A DNA stretch of 64,000 nucleotides from DATKIY01 sp963726755 (GTDB taxonomy: Bacteria > Actinomycetota > Actinomycetes > JAHEKZ01), in the NCBI GenBank assembly GCA_963726755.1, contig CAVSDB010000001.1, forward strand, positions 992,001 through 1,056,000, read 5' to 3'. Below are positions 43,538 through 53,313 of this stretch, in pieces; position 1 is the first letter of the stretch, and each line of letters opens with the position of its first letter. A model generated the notes under the pieces. That model was not told the DNA's origin. It did no database searches and saw only the letters and a program-made list of their open reading frames with translations. The position numbers and the translations under genes were made by a program.

Positions 43538-44755
43538 ATGGCGCGCATCGTGCTCGGGGTCGGAGGCGGCATTGCCTCCTACAAAGCCTGCGAACTCCTT
43601 CGGACGCTCACCGAGTCCGGTCACCGCGTCCGCGTCGTCCCCACGCGTTCGGCCCTTCAGTTCGTTGGAGCCGCGACCTGGGAGGCGTTGTCCGGTTCAC
43701 CCGCGACGTTCAGCGTGTTCGACGACGCCGAGCAAGTGCCTCACGTGCGACTTGGCCAGGAGGCCGATCTGGTCGTGGTGGCGCCAGCAACGGCAAACCT
43801 GATCGCCAAAGCAGCGTACGGGTTGGCCGACGATCTGCTGACCAATGTCTTACTGACCGCTCGCTGTCCGGTGTTGTTCGCCCCGGCTATGCATACCGAG
43901 ATGTGGGAGCACCAAGCCACCCAGCAAAACGTCGCGACGCTGCGCCGCCGGGGTGTGGTCGTCCTCGAGCCAGCCGAGGGACGGCTCACCGGAGCCGACA
44001 CCGGTAAGGGCCGACTGCCCGAGCCGGCTGAACTGGCCGCGGCGTGCGAGCGCATGTTGGTTCGGGGAAGTGCGCCACCCGACCTAGTCGGACGTCGGGT
44101 GGTGGTTTCTGCCGGCGGTACCCGCGAGCCGGTAGACCCCGTGCGTTATCTGGGTAACCGGTCGAGCGGGCGTCAGGGCTATGCCCTAGCCGCGACCGCT
44201 GCTGAGCGGGGAGCCACGGTCACGGTGGTCAGCGCCAACGTCGACCTCCCCGATCCGGCAGGAGTCGCGGTCGTGCGCGTCGGGACAGCCGAACAACTGC
44301 AGCAGGCGGTGCGCACTGCTGCAGCGGGTGCGGAGGTCGTCGTGATGGCAGCGGCGGTCGCAGACTTTCGTCCAGCCGAACCAGCTGCCCACAAGATGAA
44401 GAAAGCCGACCTTGGTTCGATTTCGTTGGAGCTCATTCGCAACCCAGACATCCTCAGCGGACTCGTTACCGATCGCGAACCGGGTCAACTCATCGTTGGA
44501 TTTGCGGCCGAGACTGGGGATGCCGAACGCTCATGGCTCGAGCACGGCCGTGCCAAGCTCGTCGCTAAGGGATGCGACCTGCTGGTAGTCAACGATGTGA
44601 GCCACGGGCGTGCTTTTGGAACCGAAGACAATGCCGCAGTCGTGCTGGGTGCCGACGGCGTTGAGGTCGTCGTGGACAACGGACCAAAGCACACTCTGGC
44701 CAATGCGGTCTGGGATATCGTCGGGCCTCGGCTGAGGCCACCGCCGGACGGATGA
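43538..44755 (+). CDS. coaBC: Bifunctional phosphopantothenoylcysteine decarboxylase / synthetase
   Basis: Two steps of coenzyme A synthesis. 405 residues. CoaC domain: IVLGVGGGIASYKACELLRTL, VVAPATANLIAKAAYGLADDLL and FAPAMHTEMWEH (the PxMNxxMW-type flavin motif with His for Asn). CoaB domain: VVVSAGGTREPVDPVRYLGNRSSGRQGYALA, AAVADFRP, KMKKADLGSISLELIRNPDIL. ATG 43538 with GAAAGGG upstream. Intact. Confidence 0.94.
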   Translation: MARIVLGVGGGIASYKACELLRTLTESGHRVRVVPTRSALQFVGAATWEALSGSPATFSVFDDAEQVPHVRLGQEADLVVVAPATANLIAKAAYGLADDLLTNVLLTARCPVLFAPAMHTEMWEHQATQQNVATLRRRGVVVLEPAEGRLTGADTGKGRLPEPAELAAACERMLVRGSAPPDLVGRRVVVSAGGTREPVDPVRYLGNRSSGRQGYALAATAAERGATVTVVSANVDLPDPAGVAVVRVGTAEQLQQAVRTAAAGAEVVVMAAAVADFRPAEPAAHKMKKADLGSISLELIRNPDILSGLVTDREPGQLIVGFAAETGDAERSWLEHGRAKLVAKGCDLLVVNDVSHGRAFGTEDNAAVVLGADGVEVVVDNGPKHTLANAVWDIVGPRLRPPPDG

Positions 44756-44783
44756 CTTGTCGGACCGGTCAGTAGACTCAGCC

Positions 44784-44812
44784 CGTCAACAGCAATAGCC
44801 AGTCGTCAACAG
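44784..44812 (+). repeat. Two copies of CGTCAACAG, period 20
   Basis: CGTCAACAG at 44784-44792 and 44804-44812 in the coaBC-metK gap. No known riboswitch is recognisable in the 108-nt gap. Confidence 0.55.
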
Positions 44813-44863
44813 TCCAATCGGACCATGCCAGGTCCCCTTTTTGCCAGGGAGCTCTGACCGATC

Positions 44864-46057
44864 GTGTCACGTCGCCTCTTCACCTCTGAGTCTGTGACCG
44901 AGGGTCACCCCGACAAGATCGCCGACCAGATCAGCGACACCATCTTGGATGCGCTGATCAAGGATGACCCCAAGAGCCGGGTTGCCGTCGAAACGCTGAT
45001 CACCACTGGCCAGGTGCACGTCGCCGGTGAGGTGACCACCAGTGCCTACGCCGACATCCCAGGCCTGGTGCGCAACAAGGTCATGGAGATCGGCTACGAC
45101 TCCTCGCGCAAAGGGTTCGATGGCGAGTCGTGTGGCGTCTCGGTGTCCATCGGCGCGCAGTCACCAGACATCGCCCAGGGCGTTGACGACGCATACGAAG
45201 AACGTCATGACAACTCCGACGATCCGTTCGACCGTCAAGGTGCAGGTGACCAGGGCTTGATGTTCGGTTACGCCTGCGATGACACCCCCGAGCTGATGCC
45301 ATTGCCGATCACGTTGGCTCACCGGTTGGCCGAGCAGTTGGCACGGGTGCGCAAGGAGGGCCAGATTCCCTACCTGCGCCCGGACGGCAAGACTCAGGTG
45401 ACCATCGAGTACGACGGCGACCGCCCAGTGCGTGTCGACACGGTTGTCGTCTCAACTCAGCATGCAGCCGACATCGATCTGGCAACGTTGCTGCAGCCAG
45501 ACGTCGAAGAACTGGTCATCGCACCGATCCTCAGCCAGTTCGAGATCGACAGCGCTGGCCACCAAACCCTGGTTAACCCGACGGGACGCTTCGAGGTCGG
45601 CGGTCCGATGGGGGATGCCGGACTCACCGGCCGCAAGATCATTATTGACACGTACGGCGGGATGGCTCGTCACGGCGGTGGCGCGTTCTCCGGCAAGGAC
45701 CCGAGCAAGGTGGACCGCTCTGCGGCCTACGCCATGCGCTGGGTGGCGAAGAACGTGGTGGCTGCTGGACTCGCCACGCGATGTGAGGTTCAGGTCGCCT
45801 ACGCCATCGGCAAGGCGCACCCCGTGGGGTTGTTTGTCGAGACCTTCGGGACCGGCCAGGTGCCCGACGAGCGCATTCAAGAGGCCGTGCTGTCAGTCTT
45901 CGATCTGCGGCCGGGCGCGATCATCGCTGATCTCGACCTGTTGCGGCCGATCTACTCGCAGACCGCAACGTATGGCCACTTCGGACGCGACCTGCCCGAC
46001 TTCACGTGGGAGCGCACGGATCGGGTCGATTCCCTTAAGGCGGCAGCCGGAGTGTGA
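44864..46057 (+). CDS. metK: S-adenosylmethionine synthetase
   Basis: Makes SAM from methionine and ATP. 397 residues, intact. LFTSESVTEGHPDKIADQISDTILDA, GEVTTSAYADIPGLVRNKVMEIGYDSS, DQGAGDQGLMFGYA-like RQGAGDQGLMFGYACDDT, GGPMGDAGLTGRKIIIDTYGG and RHGGGAFSGKDPSKVDRSAAYAMR. GTG start, stop overlapping the priA start. Confidence 0.97.
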   Translation: MSRRLFTSESVTEGHPDKIADQISDTILDALIKDDPKSRVAVETLITTGQVHVAGEVTTSAYADIPGLVRNKVMEIGYDSSRKGFDGESCGVSVSIGAQSPDIAQGVDDAYEERHDNSDDPFDRQGAGDQGLMFGYACDDTPELMPLPITLAHRLAEQLARVRKEGQIPYLRPDGKTQVTIEYDGDRPVRVDTVVVSTQHAADIDLATLLQPDVEELVIAPILSQFEIDSAGHQTLVNPTGRFEVGGPMGDAGLTGRKIIIDTYGGMARHGGGAFSGKDPSKVDRSAAYAMRWVAKNVVAAGLATRCEVQVAYAIGKAHPVGLFVETFGTGQVPDERIQEAVLSVFDLRPGAIIADLDLLRPIYSQTATYGHFGRDLPDFTWERTDRVDSLKAAAGV

Positions 46058-48087
46058 CCTCTGGGGCATCGCAAGCAAAAGCTCGAGCCACCAAAGCACG
46101 CGGTGGTCGCCGTCCTGCCCCTCCCGGAATTCCAGCTCCTGAGCTACCCGTCGCACGCGTTGTTGTTGACCTGCCACTGCCACATCTTGATCGAACTTTC
46201 GACTACCTCGTCACGGACAAGCAACACGAACAAGCGGTCGCGGGGTGCCGAGTCCGAGTCCGTTTCGCTGGCCAACTCGTCGACGGGTTCCTGTTGGAAC
46301 GGGTTGAGAGCAGCGATCACAAAGGACGTCTCGCCGCGTTGTCGCGAGTGGTTTCCAGCGAACCGGTGCTCAGTCCCGAAATCGCGACGTTGTGCCGATC
46401 CGTCGCCGACAGATATGCGGGGACGCTCACCGATGTACTTCGGTTAGCCATCCCGCGTCGCCACGCCACGGTCGAAGCCGAATCGCCAGAGGATCGGGAG
46501 GGCGTACCGCCGGTAGGCGAGTTGCAGCAGGCCAAGGACTCAGTCGGCAGCCACTGGACGAACTACGTCGGCGGTCCGCAGTTTCTGGAGCGGCTGACCA
46601 ATGGCGACGCTCCCCGCGCGGTTTGGTGTGCGCTCCCCGGCGGTGACTGGCCAGCGACGATTGCTGACGCGATCAGCGCCACGTCGGTAGGCGGACGAGG
46701 ATCGCTGGTGGTGGTTCCGGACCAGCGCGACCTCGACCGACTCGATGCCGCAGTGAGCGAGGTCCTGGGGGCTGGCCGGCACGTCACGTTGACTGCGGAC
46801 TTAGGACCGCGAGAGCGCTACCGACGGTGGCTAGCGATTCGTCGCGGTCAGGTCCGCGTGGTGCTCGGGACACGAGCAGCGGCGTTCGCACCCGTCGACA
46901 ACCTAGGACTGGTCGCGTTATGGGACGACGGCGACGATCTACACGCTGAACCACGGGCGCCGTACCCACACGTTCGCGAGGTGCTCGCGTTGCGTTCGCA
47001 CCAGTGCGACTCGGGACTGCTGGTTGCCGGATTCGCGCGAACCGCCGAGGGGGCTTCGCTGATCGCCACTGGCTTCGCGCGCTCGTTGGTCGCGCAGCGC
47101 GCAACGGTGCGGACGTACGCCCCAAGAGTTCGGGCAACCGACGATGCGACGGTGAGCACTGATCCCCAGGCTCGGCTGGCCAGGCTCCCGCACACCGCTT
47201 GGCGTACCGCACGAGAAGCGCTCAACGCCGGACCGGTGTTGGTGCAAGTTCCGCGCGGAGGATATCTGCCGTCGGTGACGTGCGCGCGCTGTCACAGTCG
47301 CGCCCATTGCCCGACGTGCAACGGGCCGCTCGGGCTCGCCAACGCCGACAATCCGCCGGTATGCCGCTGGTGCGCCAAAGTTGCCGCGGGCTGGCAGTGC
47401 CTGGAGTGCGGTGGGCAACGATTCCGGGCGGCGGTTGTCGGCGCGAGCCGTACGGCAGAAGAGCTGGGACGAGCCTTCCCAGGGGTGAAGGTCGTGACGT
47501 CAAGTGCCGGTGGCGTACTCGCGACTGTTCCGGCCAGACCCGCGCTGGTGGTCGCTACACCCGGTGCGGAGCCGATTGCCGAAGGCGGTTACGCAGCAGC
47601 GCTGCTGCTCGACACGTGGGCGTTGCTGGGACGCGCAGATCTACGTGCGTCAGAGGAGGCGCTACGCCGGTGGCTGGCGGTAGGGGCGCTGGTCCGGCCG
47701 GCCAGTCAGCAGGGTCAACTCGTGATCGTGGGCGACGCGGCGCTACGTCCGATACAGGCGCTGGTGCGATGGGATCCAGTGGGTTTCGCAGCCCGAGAAC
47801 TCGACGACCGAGTGGCCGTGGGGTTGCCGCCCGCGAGGCGCGTCGCTGAGGTCACGGGAGCACCATCGGCGGTCGCCGACTTACTGGAGCGCACGCGGCT
47901 ACCAAGCGATGCCACCATCACCGGTCCGGTCGCCGTCGACGACGAGAAGGTGCGCGCGTTGATTCGCGTCCCACGATCTGCCGGCTTGGCCATGTCTCGT
48001 GCGCTGCGTGAGGCCGCGGGGGAGCGCAGCGCTCGTAAGGCAGCCGATCCGGTGGCGATCAGGGTGGACCCAACACCGCTGCTGTGA
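46054..48087 (+). CDS. priA: PriA-type primosomal protein without helicase motifs
   Basis: 677 residues, GTG start overlapping metK. The N-terminal DNA-binding domain (VARVVVDLPLPHLDRTFDYLV, GCRVRVRFAGQLVDGFLLE) is clear. At the Walker A position it has CALPGGDWPATIADA instead of GxTGSGKT, and LWDDGDDLHAEPRAPYPHVREV replaces the DEEH box, so ATPase activity is not expected. The zinc site is kept: CARCHSRAHCPTCNG and CRWCAKVAAGWQCLECGG, eight cysteines. Loss of the ATPase motifs is the known actinobacterial state of this protein. Confidence 0.88.
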   Translation: MTSGASQAKARATKARGGRRPAPPGIPAPELPVARVVVDLPLPHLDRTFDYLVTDKQHEQAVAGCRVRVRFAGQLVDGFLLERVESSDHKGRLAALSRVVSSEPVLSPEIATLCRSVADRYAGTLTDVLRLAIPRRHATVEAESPEDREGVPPVGELQQAKDSVGSHWTNYVGGPQFLERLTNGDAPRAVWCALPGGDWPATIADAISATSVGGRGSLVVVPDQRDLDRLDAAVSEVLGAGRHVTLTADLGPRERYRRWLAIRRGQVRVVLGTRAAAFAPVDNLGLVALWDDGDDLHAEPRAPYPHVREVLALRSHQCDSGLLVAGFARTAEGASLIATGFARSLVAQRATVRTYAPRVRATDDATVSTDPQARLARLPHTAWRTAREALNAGPVLVQVPRGGYLPSVTCARCHSRAHCPTCNGPLGLANADNPPVCRWCAKVAAGWQCLECGGQRFRAAVVGASRTAEELGRAFPGVKVVTSSAGGVLATVPARPALVVATPGAEPIAEGGYAAALLLDTWALLGRADLRASEEALRRWLAVGALVRPASQQGQLVIVGDAALRPIQALVRWDPVGFAARELDDRVAVGLPPARRVAEVTGAPSAVADLLERTRLPSDATITGPVAVDDEKVRALIRVPRSAGLAMSRALREAAGERSARKAADPVAIRVDPTPLL

Positions 48088-48107
48088 TGGGCCGCTGGTG
48101 CTCCGGG

Positions 48108-48476
48108 TCACAGCCTCGGCACGTACGCCTCCCCGCGCAGGGCGGCCGCGACCAGTCCGACCTCACGTTTGGCAGCCAGCAATCTGGCGCCATCGGTCTC
48201 CAGTGTGGTCAGTACCTCGGCGATGACTTGCGCAGACAACGCGTCACCGAGTTCGGCTCTGGCCGTGGCGTACGCACGTCGTGCGGCTTGCAGTTCGGCT
48301 TCGAGATTTTGCTCGACGAGCCAGACGAGCACGACGGGGTACTTGCGAAGTAGCGGATAGCTGCGGTACTCGGCGGCCGACTGGTCAAGCAACCACGATG
48401 TGGCGCGTTGCTGCCACTCGGGCGTTTCCGGCGATGGCACCTGTTTCGGCCAGCCTGGTGGGGGATGCGCGGTCAC
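48108..48476 (-). CDS. Conserved hypothetical protein
   Basis: 122 residues from GTG 48476. WPKQVPSPETPEWQQRATSWLLDQSAAEYRSYPLLRKYPVVL, then a long helical region of Ala/Glu/Arg (EQNLEAELQAARRAYATARAEL). The Tyr/Pro/Trp-rich N-terminus followed by a helix bundle is seen in actinobacterial proteins of unknown function. It is convergent with priA, 20 nt apart. I do not recognise a function. Confidence 0.65.
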   Translation of the reverse strand: MTAHPPPGWPKQVPSPETPEWQQRATSWLLDQSAAEYRSYPLLRKYPVVLVWLVEQNLEAELQAARRAYATARAELGDALSAQVIAEVLTTLETDGARLLAAKREVGLVAAALRGEAYVPRL

Positions 48477-48517
48477 CGGGTCAGCCTCTCAGGTCGCGAC
48501 TTGTCATACTCATACAC

Positions 48518-48958
48518 ATGGCTGCTTGGTCAGTTGCTCTCAAGGCACTCCTGAAGTGGGGTCCGGTTGTTTTTGCCGCCGGTCGCAAGGCACTGCCCTA
48601 CCTCAAGGACAACCCTGCGGGTCAGCGGTTCGTGCAAACCATGACCGAACAGACCATGGCGCTTCCCGACAGGCTCAGCGCTGAATCGCGCGCCAAGCGC
48701 AAAATCGCGGCCGTCCAGTTGTCACTGGCCGAAGCGGCCACCCTGGGGATCGATCCCGTGCTGTACGCGCGATGGCGGGGCGAACTCGACGAGTTGTCCC
48801 GCACGGTAGTGCTCGCGAAGGCGGCAAACCGACGTCAGCGTCGGTCCCTGCTCCGCCGGTGTGAGCACCGGCTCGACCTGCTCGTGGCGGAGATCTTGCC
48901 TGCTCTCACCAGTCGTCAGTCGCAGCCACCCACGCCGCTTCCCCCGCCACGGGCCTAA
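48518..48958 (+). CDS. Hypothetical basic helical protein
   Basis: 146 residues from ATG 48518. The N-terminus AAWSVALKALLKWGPVVFAAGRKAL may be an amphipathic or membrane-associated helix, the middle is basic and helical (SAESRAKRKIAAVQLSLAEAA, RRQRRSLLRRCEHRLDLL), and the end is Pro-rich. Divergent from the gene at 48108 and upstream of dxs. No family recognised. Confidence 0.6.
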   Translation: MAAWSVALKALLKWGPVVFAAGRKALPYLKDNPAGQRFVQTMTEQTMALPDRLSAESRAKRKIAAVQLSLAEAATLGIDPVLYARWRGELDELSRTVVLAKAANRRQRRSLLRRCEHRLDLLVAEILPALTSRQSQPPTPLPPPRA

Positions 48959-48996
48959 CCTGCCCCGGTTCGACTTTCGTACCCGACCGATCGCCC

Positions 48997-49002
48997 TAGA
49001 CT
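48997..49002 (+). promoter_or_regulatory. -10 box for leaderless dxs
   Basis: TAGACT ends 6 nt before GTG 49009. Confidence 0.5.
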
Positions 49003-49008
49003 GGCCCG

Positions 49009-50934
49009 GTGACTCTCCTCGCGCAGGCCGCCACACCGGCCGGTTTGAAGGCGCTGGATCCCGAACAGCTCGGCGACCTTGCCCAGGAGATCCGCGCCTT
49101 CCTCATCGAGAACGTGGCGCGCACCGGAGGCCATCTCGGCCCCAACCTCGGTGCAGTTGAACTCACCATTGCACTACATCGGGTCTTCGACAGCCCCCGC
49201 GATGTCTTGCTCTGGGATACCGGTCATCAGGCGTACGTCCACAAACTGCTCACGGGTCGACAGGACTTCAGCAAGTTGCGTCAAGCGGGTGGGCTTTCTG
49301 GCTACCCCTCACGACGCGAGTCGGAGCACGACGTCATCGAGAACTCGCACGCCTCGACGTCACTGAGCTACGCGGACGGCATCGCCAAAGCGTTTCAGTT
49401 GCGAGGTGAGTCTGATCGGGCAGTTGTTGCAGTAATTGGTGACGGCGCGCTCACCGGGGGAATGGCTTGGGAGGCGCTCAACAACGTTGCAGCTTCAAAT
49501 GATCGACCAGTCATCATCGTCGTGAACGACAACGAGCGGTCGTACGCGCCGACTATTGGCGGTTTGGCCAACCACCTTGCGACGCTGCGCACCACTCGCG
49601 GCTACGAGCGATTCCTGGAGTGGGGCAAGCAGGTCCTCGGACGGACGCCGGTCGTCGGCGCTCCCATCTACGAAACGTTGCATGGCGTAAAGAAGGGTCT
49701 GAAAGACGTTGTGGCCCCCCAGGGGATGTTCGAAGACCTTGGGTTGAAATACATCGGACCGATCGACGGACACGACGAGGCGGCCGTTGAGCGCGCACTG
49801 CGACGTGCCCGAAGTTTCGGCGGTCCGGTACTAGTGCACTGTTTGACCCGCAAAGGACTTGGCTTTGCTCCCGCCGAGAACGACGATGCCGACCGTTTCC
49901 ACGGGATTGGGGTCATCGACCCCGAGACGGGCGTCTCCCTCGGTTCGTCGGCTACGACGTGGACCAGCGTGTTCTCGCAGGAACTGGTGGACATCGGGCA
50001 CGAGCGCAGCGACGTCGTTGCCATCACGGCAGCGATGCTCGGACCGGTGGGACTCGCACCATTTGCCGAGAAGTTCCCGAACCGGGTGTTCGACGTCGGA
50101 ATCGCCGAGCAACATGCGACGACGAGCGCTGCTGGATTGGCGCTCGGGGGAATGCACCCCGTGGTTGCTGTTTACGCCACATTCATGAACCGGGCGTACG
50201 ACCAGGTATTGCTCGATGTGGCACTGCATCACGCCGCTGTGACGTTCGTGATGGACCGTGCTGGCGTTACCGGCGATGACGGTCCCAGTCACAACGGCAT
50301 GTGGGATCTCTCTGTCTTCTCCACCGTTCCGGGCTTGCAGATTGCCGCGCCTCGTGATGCGGACCAACTCAGGGAGCAGTTGCGCGAAGCCGTTGCCGTG
50401 GACGACGGACCGACTATGGTGCGTTACCCGAAGGGTGCTGTACCCGATCCGATTCCGGCTATCTCGCGCGAAGGACGTTGCGACGTCCTCTATCGCGATG
50501 ACAACGCCGACGTACTCCTCGTCGCGGTAGGCGCCGTCGTTGGATGTGCACTGGATGTCGCGCACCGACTTCGAGCTCAGGGTGTCAGCGTCACCGTTGT
50601 CGACCCGAGATGGGTCAAGCCGATCGACGATGTACTAGTGCGGCTGGCCGCCGCGCACGATCTCGTCGTTTGCGTTGAAGACAACCTGCGTACCGGGGGA
50701 GTCGGGTCGGCACTCGACCTCGCATTGCGTGATGCCGAGATCGACGTGCCGCTACGCGCTTTCGGTCTGCCGACACGCTTCTTCGATCACGCAAAGCGTC
50801 CAGAGGTGCTTGCCGAAGCTGGGTTGACGGCACAGGTCATCTCACGCGCAGTGATCGAGACGGTCGCCAGATTGCAGTCGCGCGAGGGGATTACTGAAAC
50901 GACTGCTGGAAATCCGCCGGTGTTGCCGAACTAG
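49009..50934 (+). CDS. dxs: 1-deoxy-D-xylulose-5-phosphate synthase
   Basis: First step of the MEP isoprenoid pathway. 641 residues, intact. RTGGHLGPNLGAVELTIALH, LLWDTGHQAYVHKLLTGR, VIGDGALTGGMAWEALNN (thiamine diphosphate motif), KGLGFAPAE, FDVGIAEQHATTSAAGLALGGMHPVVAVYATFMNRAYDQ (transketolase motif with catalytic Glu), DRAGVTGDDGPSHNGMWDLS and VCVEDNLRTGGVGSAL. The start follows a leaderless-type promoter. Confidence 0.96.
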   Translation: MTLLAQAATPAGLKALDPEQLGDLAQEIRAFLIENVARTGGHLGPNLGAVELTIALHRVFDSPRDVLLWDTGHQAYVHKLLTGRQDFSKLRQAGGLSGYPSRRESEHDVIENSHASTSLSYADGIAKAFQLRGESDRAVVAVIGDGALTGGMAWEALNNVAASNDRPVIIVVNDNERSYAPTIGGLANHLATLRTTRGYERFLEWGKQVLGRTPVVGAPIYETLHGVKKGLKDVVAPQGMFEDLGLKYIGPIDGHDEAAVERALRRARSFGGPVLVHCLTRKGLGFAPAENDDADRFHGIGVIDPETGVSLGSSATTWTSVFSQELVDIGHERSDVVAITAAMLGPVGLAPFAEKFPNRVFDVGIAEQHATTSAAGLALGGMHPVVAVYATFMNRAYDQVLLDVALHHAAVTFVMDRAGVTGDDGPSHNGMWDLSVFSTVPGLQIAAPRDADQLREQLREAVAVDDGPTMVRYPKGAVPDPIPAISREGRCDVLYRDDNADVLLVAVGAVVGCALDVAHRLRAQGVSVTVVDPRWVKPIDDVLVRLAAAHDLVVCVEDNLRTGGVGSALDLALRDAEIDVPLRAFGLPTRFFDHAKRPEVLAEAGLTAQVISRAVIETVARLQSREGITETTAGNPPVLPN

Positions 50935-51020
50935 CTGCTCGCGACGCGATTTCAGAGCGCTTTTGCGTAATCCACAGCCGCTCTTCGCCCCCTGAAATTG
51001 TCAGCCTCTTCGACTATTCT

Positions 51021-51036
51021 TCGTACATACGTTCGA
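51021..51036. promoter_or_regulatory. LexA-type SOS box upstream of the second DUF222-HNH gene
   Basis: TCGTACATACGTTCGA fits TCGAAC-N4-GTTCGA at 11 of 12 defined positions. It lies directly after a -10-like TATTCT (51015-51020) and 14 nt before the ATG, so repressor bound here would cover the transcription start. Confidence 0.7.
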
Positions 51037-51050
51037 AGGAGAGTTTTTCG

Positions 51051-52394
51051 ATGTTTCGACCCGCAGAGCTACCAGCCGATCTGGCTGATGTCTTGGGTGC
51101 GGTTCGAGAACTGCAGGCTGGTGATGAGGAACTCTGGTCTGCTGAAGTCCGCGCTGCATGGCTGTCGGGGTTGCAGCAGTTGATCGGATGCCGTGGCTGC
51201 GAAATCGCTCCGGGTCCTGGCCGCGTTCGATGCCCATGGTGACGGCGAAGTGCTGCACGGTGCTCGCTCGACCGTGTCGTGGCTGACCGGCGCGCTTGGA
51301 ATCGCCCCAGGCGACGCGTCGTCTCGGGTACACCTCGCTCGTGCTTCTCGGTCACGGCTGGCACCGGTGGTCAGCTTGCTGGCAGATGGGCAAGTCACCT
51401 ACGACCACGTTCGAGGCATCGGATCCGCAGTGCGGGATCTTGCGGACGAGCACGTCGCCCCTGCGGTTGATGTACTGGCAGATCTTGCAACCCGGGTGGA
51501 TGTCAAGCAGTTGCAACAGGCAGGCAAACACCTTCAGGATGTGGTCAATCCCGATGGCGCGCTGGCAGCGAACCAGCACGACTTCTCGCGCCGGCGGCTG
51601 CATCTTTCACCGCTGTTAGACGGGATGGTTGCGGTTGACGGATTGCTGGACCCGGAGTCGGCAGCCACCTTGGATGCTGCGCTAGCGCCGTTCTTGGTTC
51701 CGGCCGGGTCTTCCGACGACCGCACCACGCCGCAGCGACGAGCCGATGGGTTGGTCGAGTTGGCGAAGGTCGCGATGTCGCAGACCGATCTCGGAATCAG
51801 CGGCGGAACCCGACCGCAGCTCAGCGTGCTTTGTACGTTGCCCGCCTTGACCCACCTTCGTGACGGTCGCCCTAGTCCTCCTGATGAGGTGTCGGCTCCG
51901 GGCTGGGGCCGGCTCGAGCGACCCGGTCGGTGGTTCGGTCATTGGTTCCGTGGCGACCCAACGGATCGCTTGCGACGCCACTATCAGTCGGGTGTTGATC
52001 GACTCTGAGGGTGTGCCGGTCGGGCTGGGTAGAGTCCAAGCGACTGTTCACCGGTCAACAGCGCCGACTTCTCGCGTTGCGTGATGGTGGCTGTCGATTT
52101 CCAGGGTGCGGAATGCCACCGGCGTTTACGGATGGCCACCACGTGACTCCCTGGGCAGATGGTGGAGAAACCAATCTCAACAACGGCGTCTTGATGTGCC
52201 GCTTTCACCACAACGCGGTACACGAGGGTCCGTGGAGCATCAAGTCTCGCGACTCAATGCGTGGTGCTAATGGTGAGTTGCTCTTCCAAGATCGCAGCGG
52301 ACAAGAACTTCGATCACGACCGCGCTCGTTGACTACCGATCAACTCGCGAAGATTGCCTGGTGGAGTCGACCACCCCAAGTGCGGAGAACGTGA
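51051..52394 (+). CDS. DUF222 / HNH endonuclease-like protein, second copy (three frameshifts)
   Basis: ATG 51051 follows AGGAGAG. MFRPAELPADLADVLGAVRELQ, then after a shift near 51185 AKSLRVLAAFDAHGDGEVLHGARSTVSWLTG, AGKHLQDVVNPDGALAANQHDFSRR. A second shift near 51880-51960 leads to RIACDATISRVLIDSEGVPVGLGR, and a third near 52035 leads to the HNH domain LFTGQQRRLLALRDGGCRFPGC, FTDGHHVTPWADGGETNLNNGVLMCRFHHNAVHE. About 447 residues. Related to the gene at 27424 (both have CDATISRVL and the same order) but diverged. LexA-type box in front. Confidence 0.85.
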
Positions 52395-52430
52395 CAAGCA
52401 CTAGTCAGGCAACAAGGTGACAGACCGCAA

Positions 52431-53306
52431 CTACATGCGGTGTACCCAAGGGTCATGAGCAACGGGTGGGTCAAGCAGGGCATGTTCGGCTGCCTTCCCG
52501 CCCGGGGGTACAAGCACAACTTCCTCGGGAGTGACGATGATGGCGCGCGAGAAGCCGCGTTCGTCTGGCTCGGTGGCCAGCGCTGCTGCAGCGGCGAAAG
52601 CGGGGTCAATGCGAGCAAGGTCGAGCCAGCCGCGGTGACGCATCGGAACGGCGGCGGTCCGCCAGCCGATGGGGTCAACGGCGCACATCACTTCGCGGAA
52701 CGCGCTCGAGGCAAGCAGCGTGACCACGTCGTAGTCGCCGAATCGACGAAGTGGGGCGTTGTCGTCGAGACTGAATCGGTCCGCAGCCTTTCGGGCCGTG
52801 AGTTCAAGTTCGCGGACTAACTCTGGCCACCAGTGCTCGACGGGGAGATTGGCTGCTCTTGCGAGTGCGGGCGGAATGACGACAACTTCGTCCGGGTCGT
52901 CAAGCAGTCCTAATAGTCCGACGCCGAGGTCGATCAAGCCACCGGGAACCGTAACGCGTGCCCAGTCGGCTCCTGGGTGGAGTGCGTGGCCTCGTGGCAG
53001 CGCCATCGCTCGGGCTCGCCCCCTGACATCAGAGATGGCTTCGAGTTGGCTGCGTAGCCGAAACCACATCCGCAGTCGGGTGCGGGCTCGCGCGCTATCG
53101 GGATTGATGTTGCCGACGGCCTCGTCGATTTCCGGCCAGCCGATCGCCATAGGGATGCCGTCGAGCAGTCGTACGCCGTCCGGATCGGGAAAGGCGTCGA
53201 TGCCGTCGATGACCGAGACGCCAAGCACGCAGCGTCGTAAGGCGACCTGGCGGTCCTCCTGGATGCTGAGGTCGCCAGATCCGGAACACTCCGGCGGCTG
53301 GCTCAC
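52431..53306 (-). CDS. Conserved hypothetical protein
   Basis: 291 residues from GTG 53306 (MSQPPECSGSGDLSIQEDR); an upstream open frame to 54098 is the antisense shadow of fadJ. Recognisable features are DGIDAFPDPDGVRLLDGIPMAIGW, RMWFRLRSQLEAI, PGGLIDLGVGLLGLLDDPDEVVVIPP and GWLDLARIDPAFAAAAALATEPDERGF. No catalytic motif or membrane helix is evident. Leaderless by TAACGT 7 nt upstream. I do not know the family. The 53307-53487 gap next to it shows nothing further. Confidence 0.65.
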   Translation of the reverse strand: MSQPPECSGSGDLSIQEDRQVALRRCVLGVSVIDGIDAFPDPDGVRLLDGIPMAIGWPEIDEAVGNINPDSARARTRLRMWFRLRSQLEAISDVRGRARAMALPRGHALHPGADWARVTVPGGLIDLGVGLLGLLDDPDEVVVIPPALARAANLPVEHWWPELVRELELTARKAADRFSLDDNAPLRRFGDYDVVTLLASSAFREVMCAVDPIGWRTAAVPMRHRGWLDLARIDPAFAAAAALATEPDERGFSRAIIVTPEEVVLVPPGGKAAEHALLDPPVAHDPWVHRM

Positions 53307-53313
53307 GCCCTCG

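Noticed and set aside
44756..44863. SAM riboswitch before metK
   Set aside because: No SAM-box core or stem pattern is visible, only a short direct repeat.
46054..48087. PriA as a degraded helicase caused by frameshift
   Set aside because: The frame is intact over 677 residues and loss of ATPase motifs is the known actinobacterial form.
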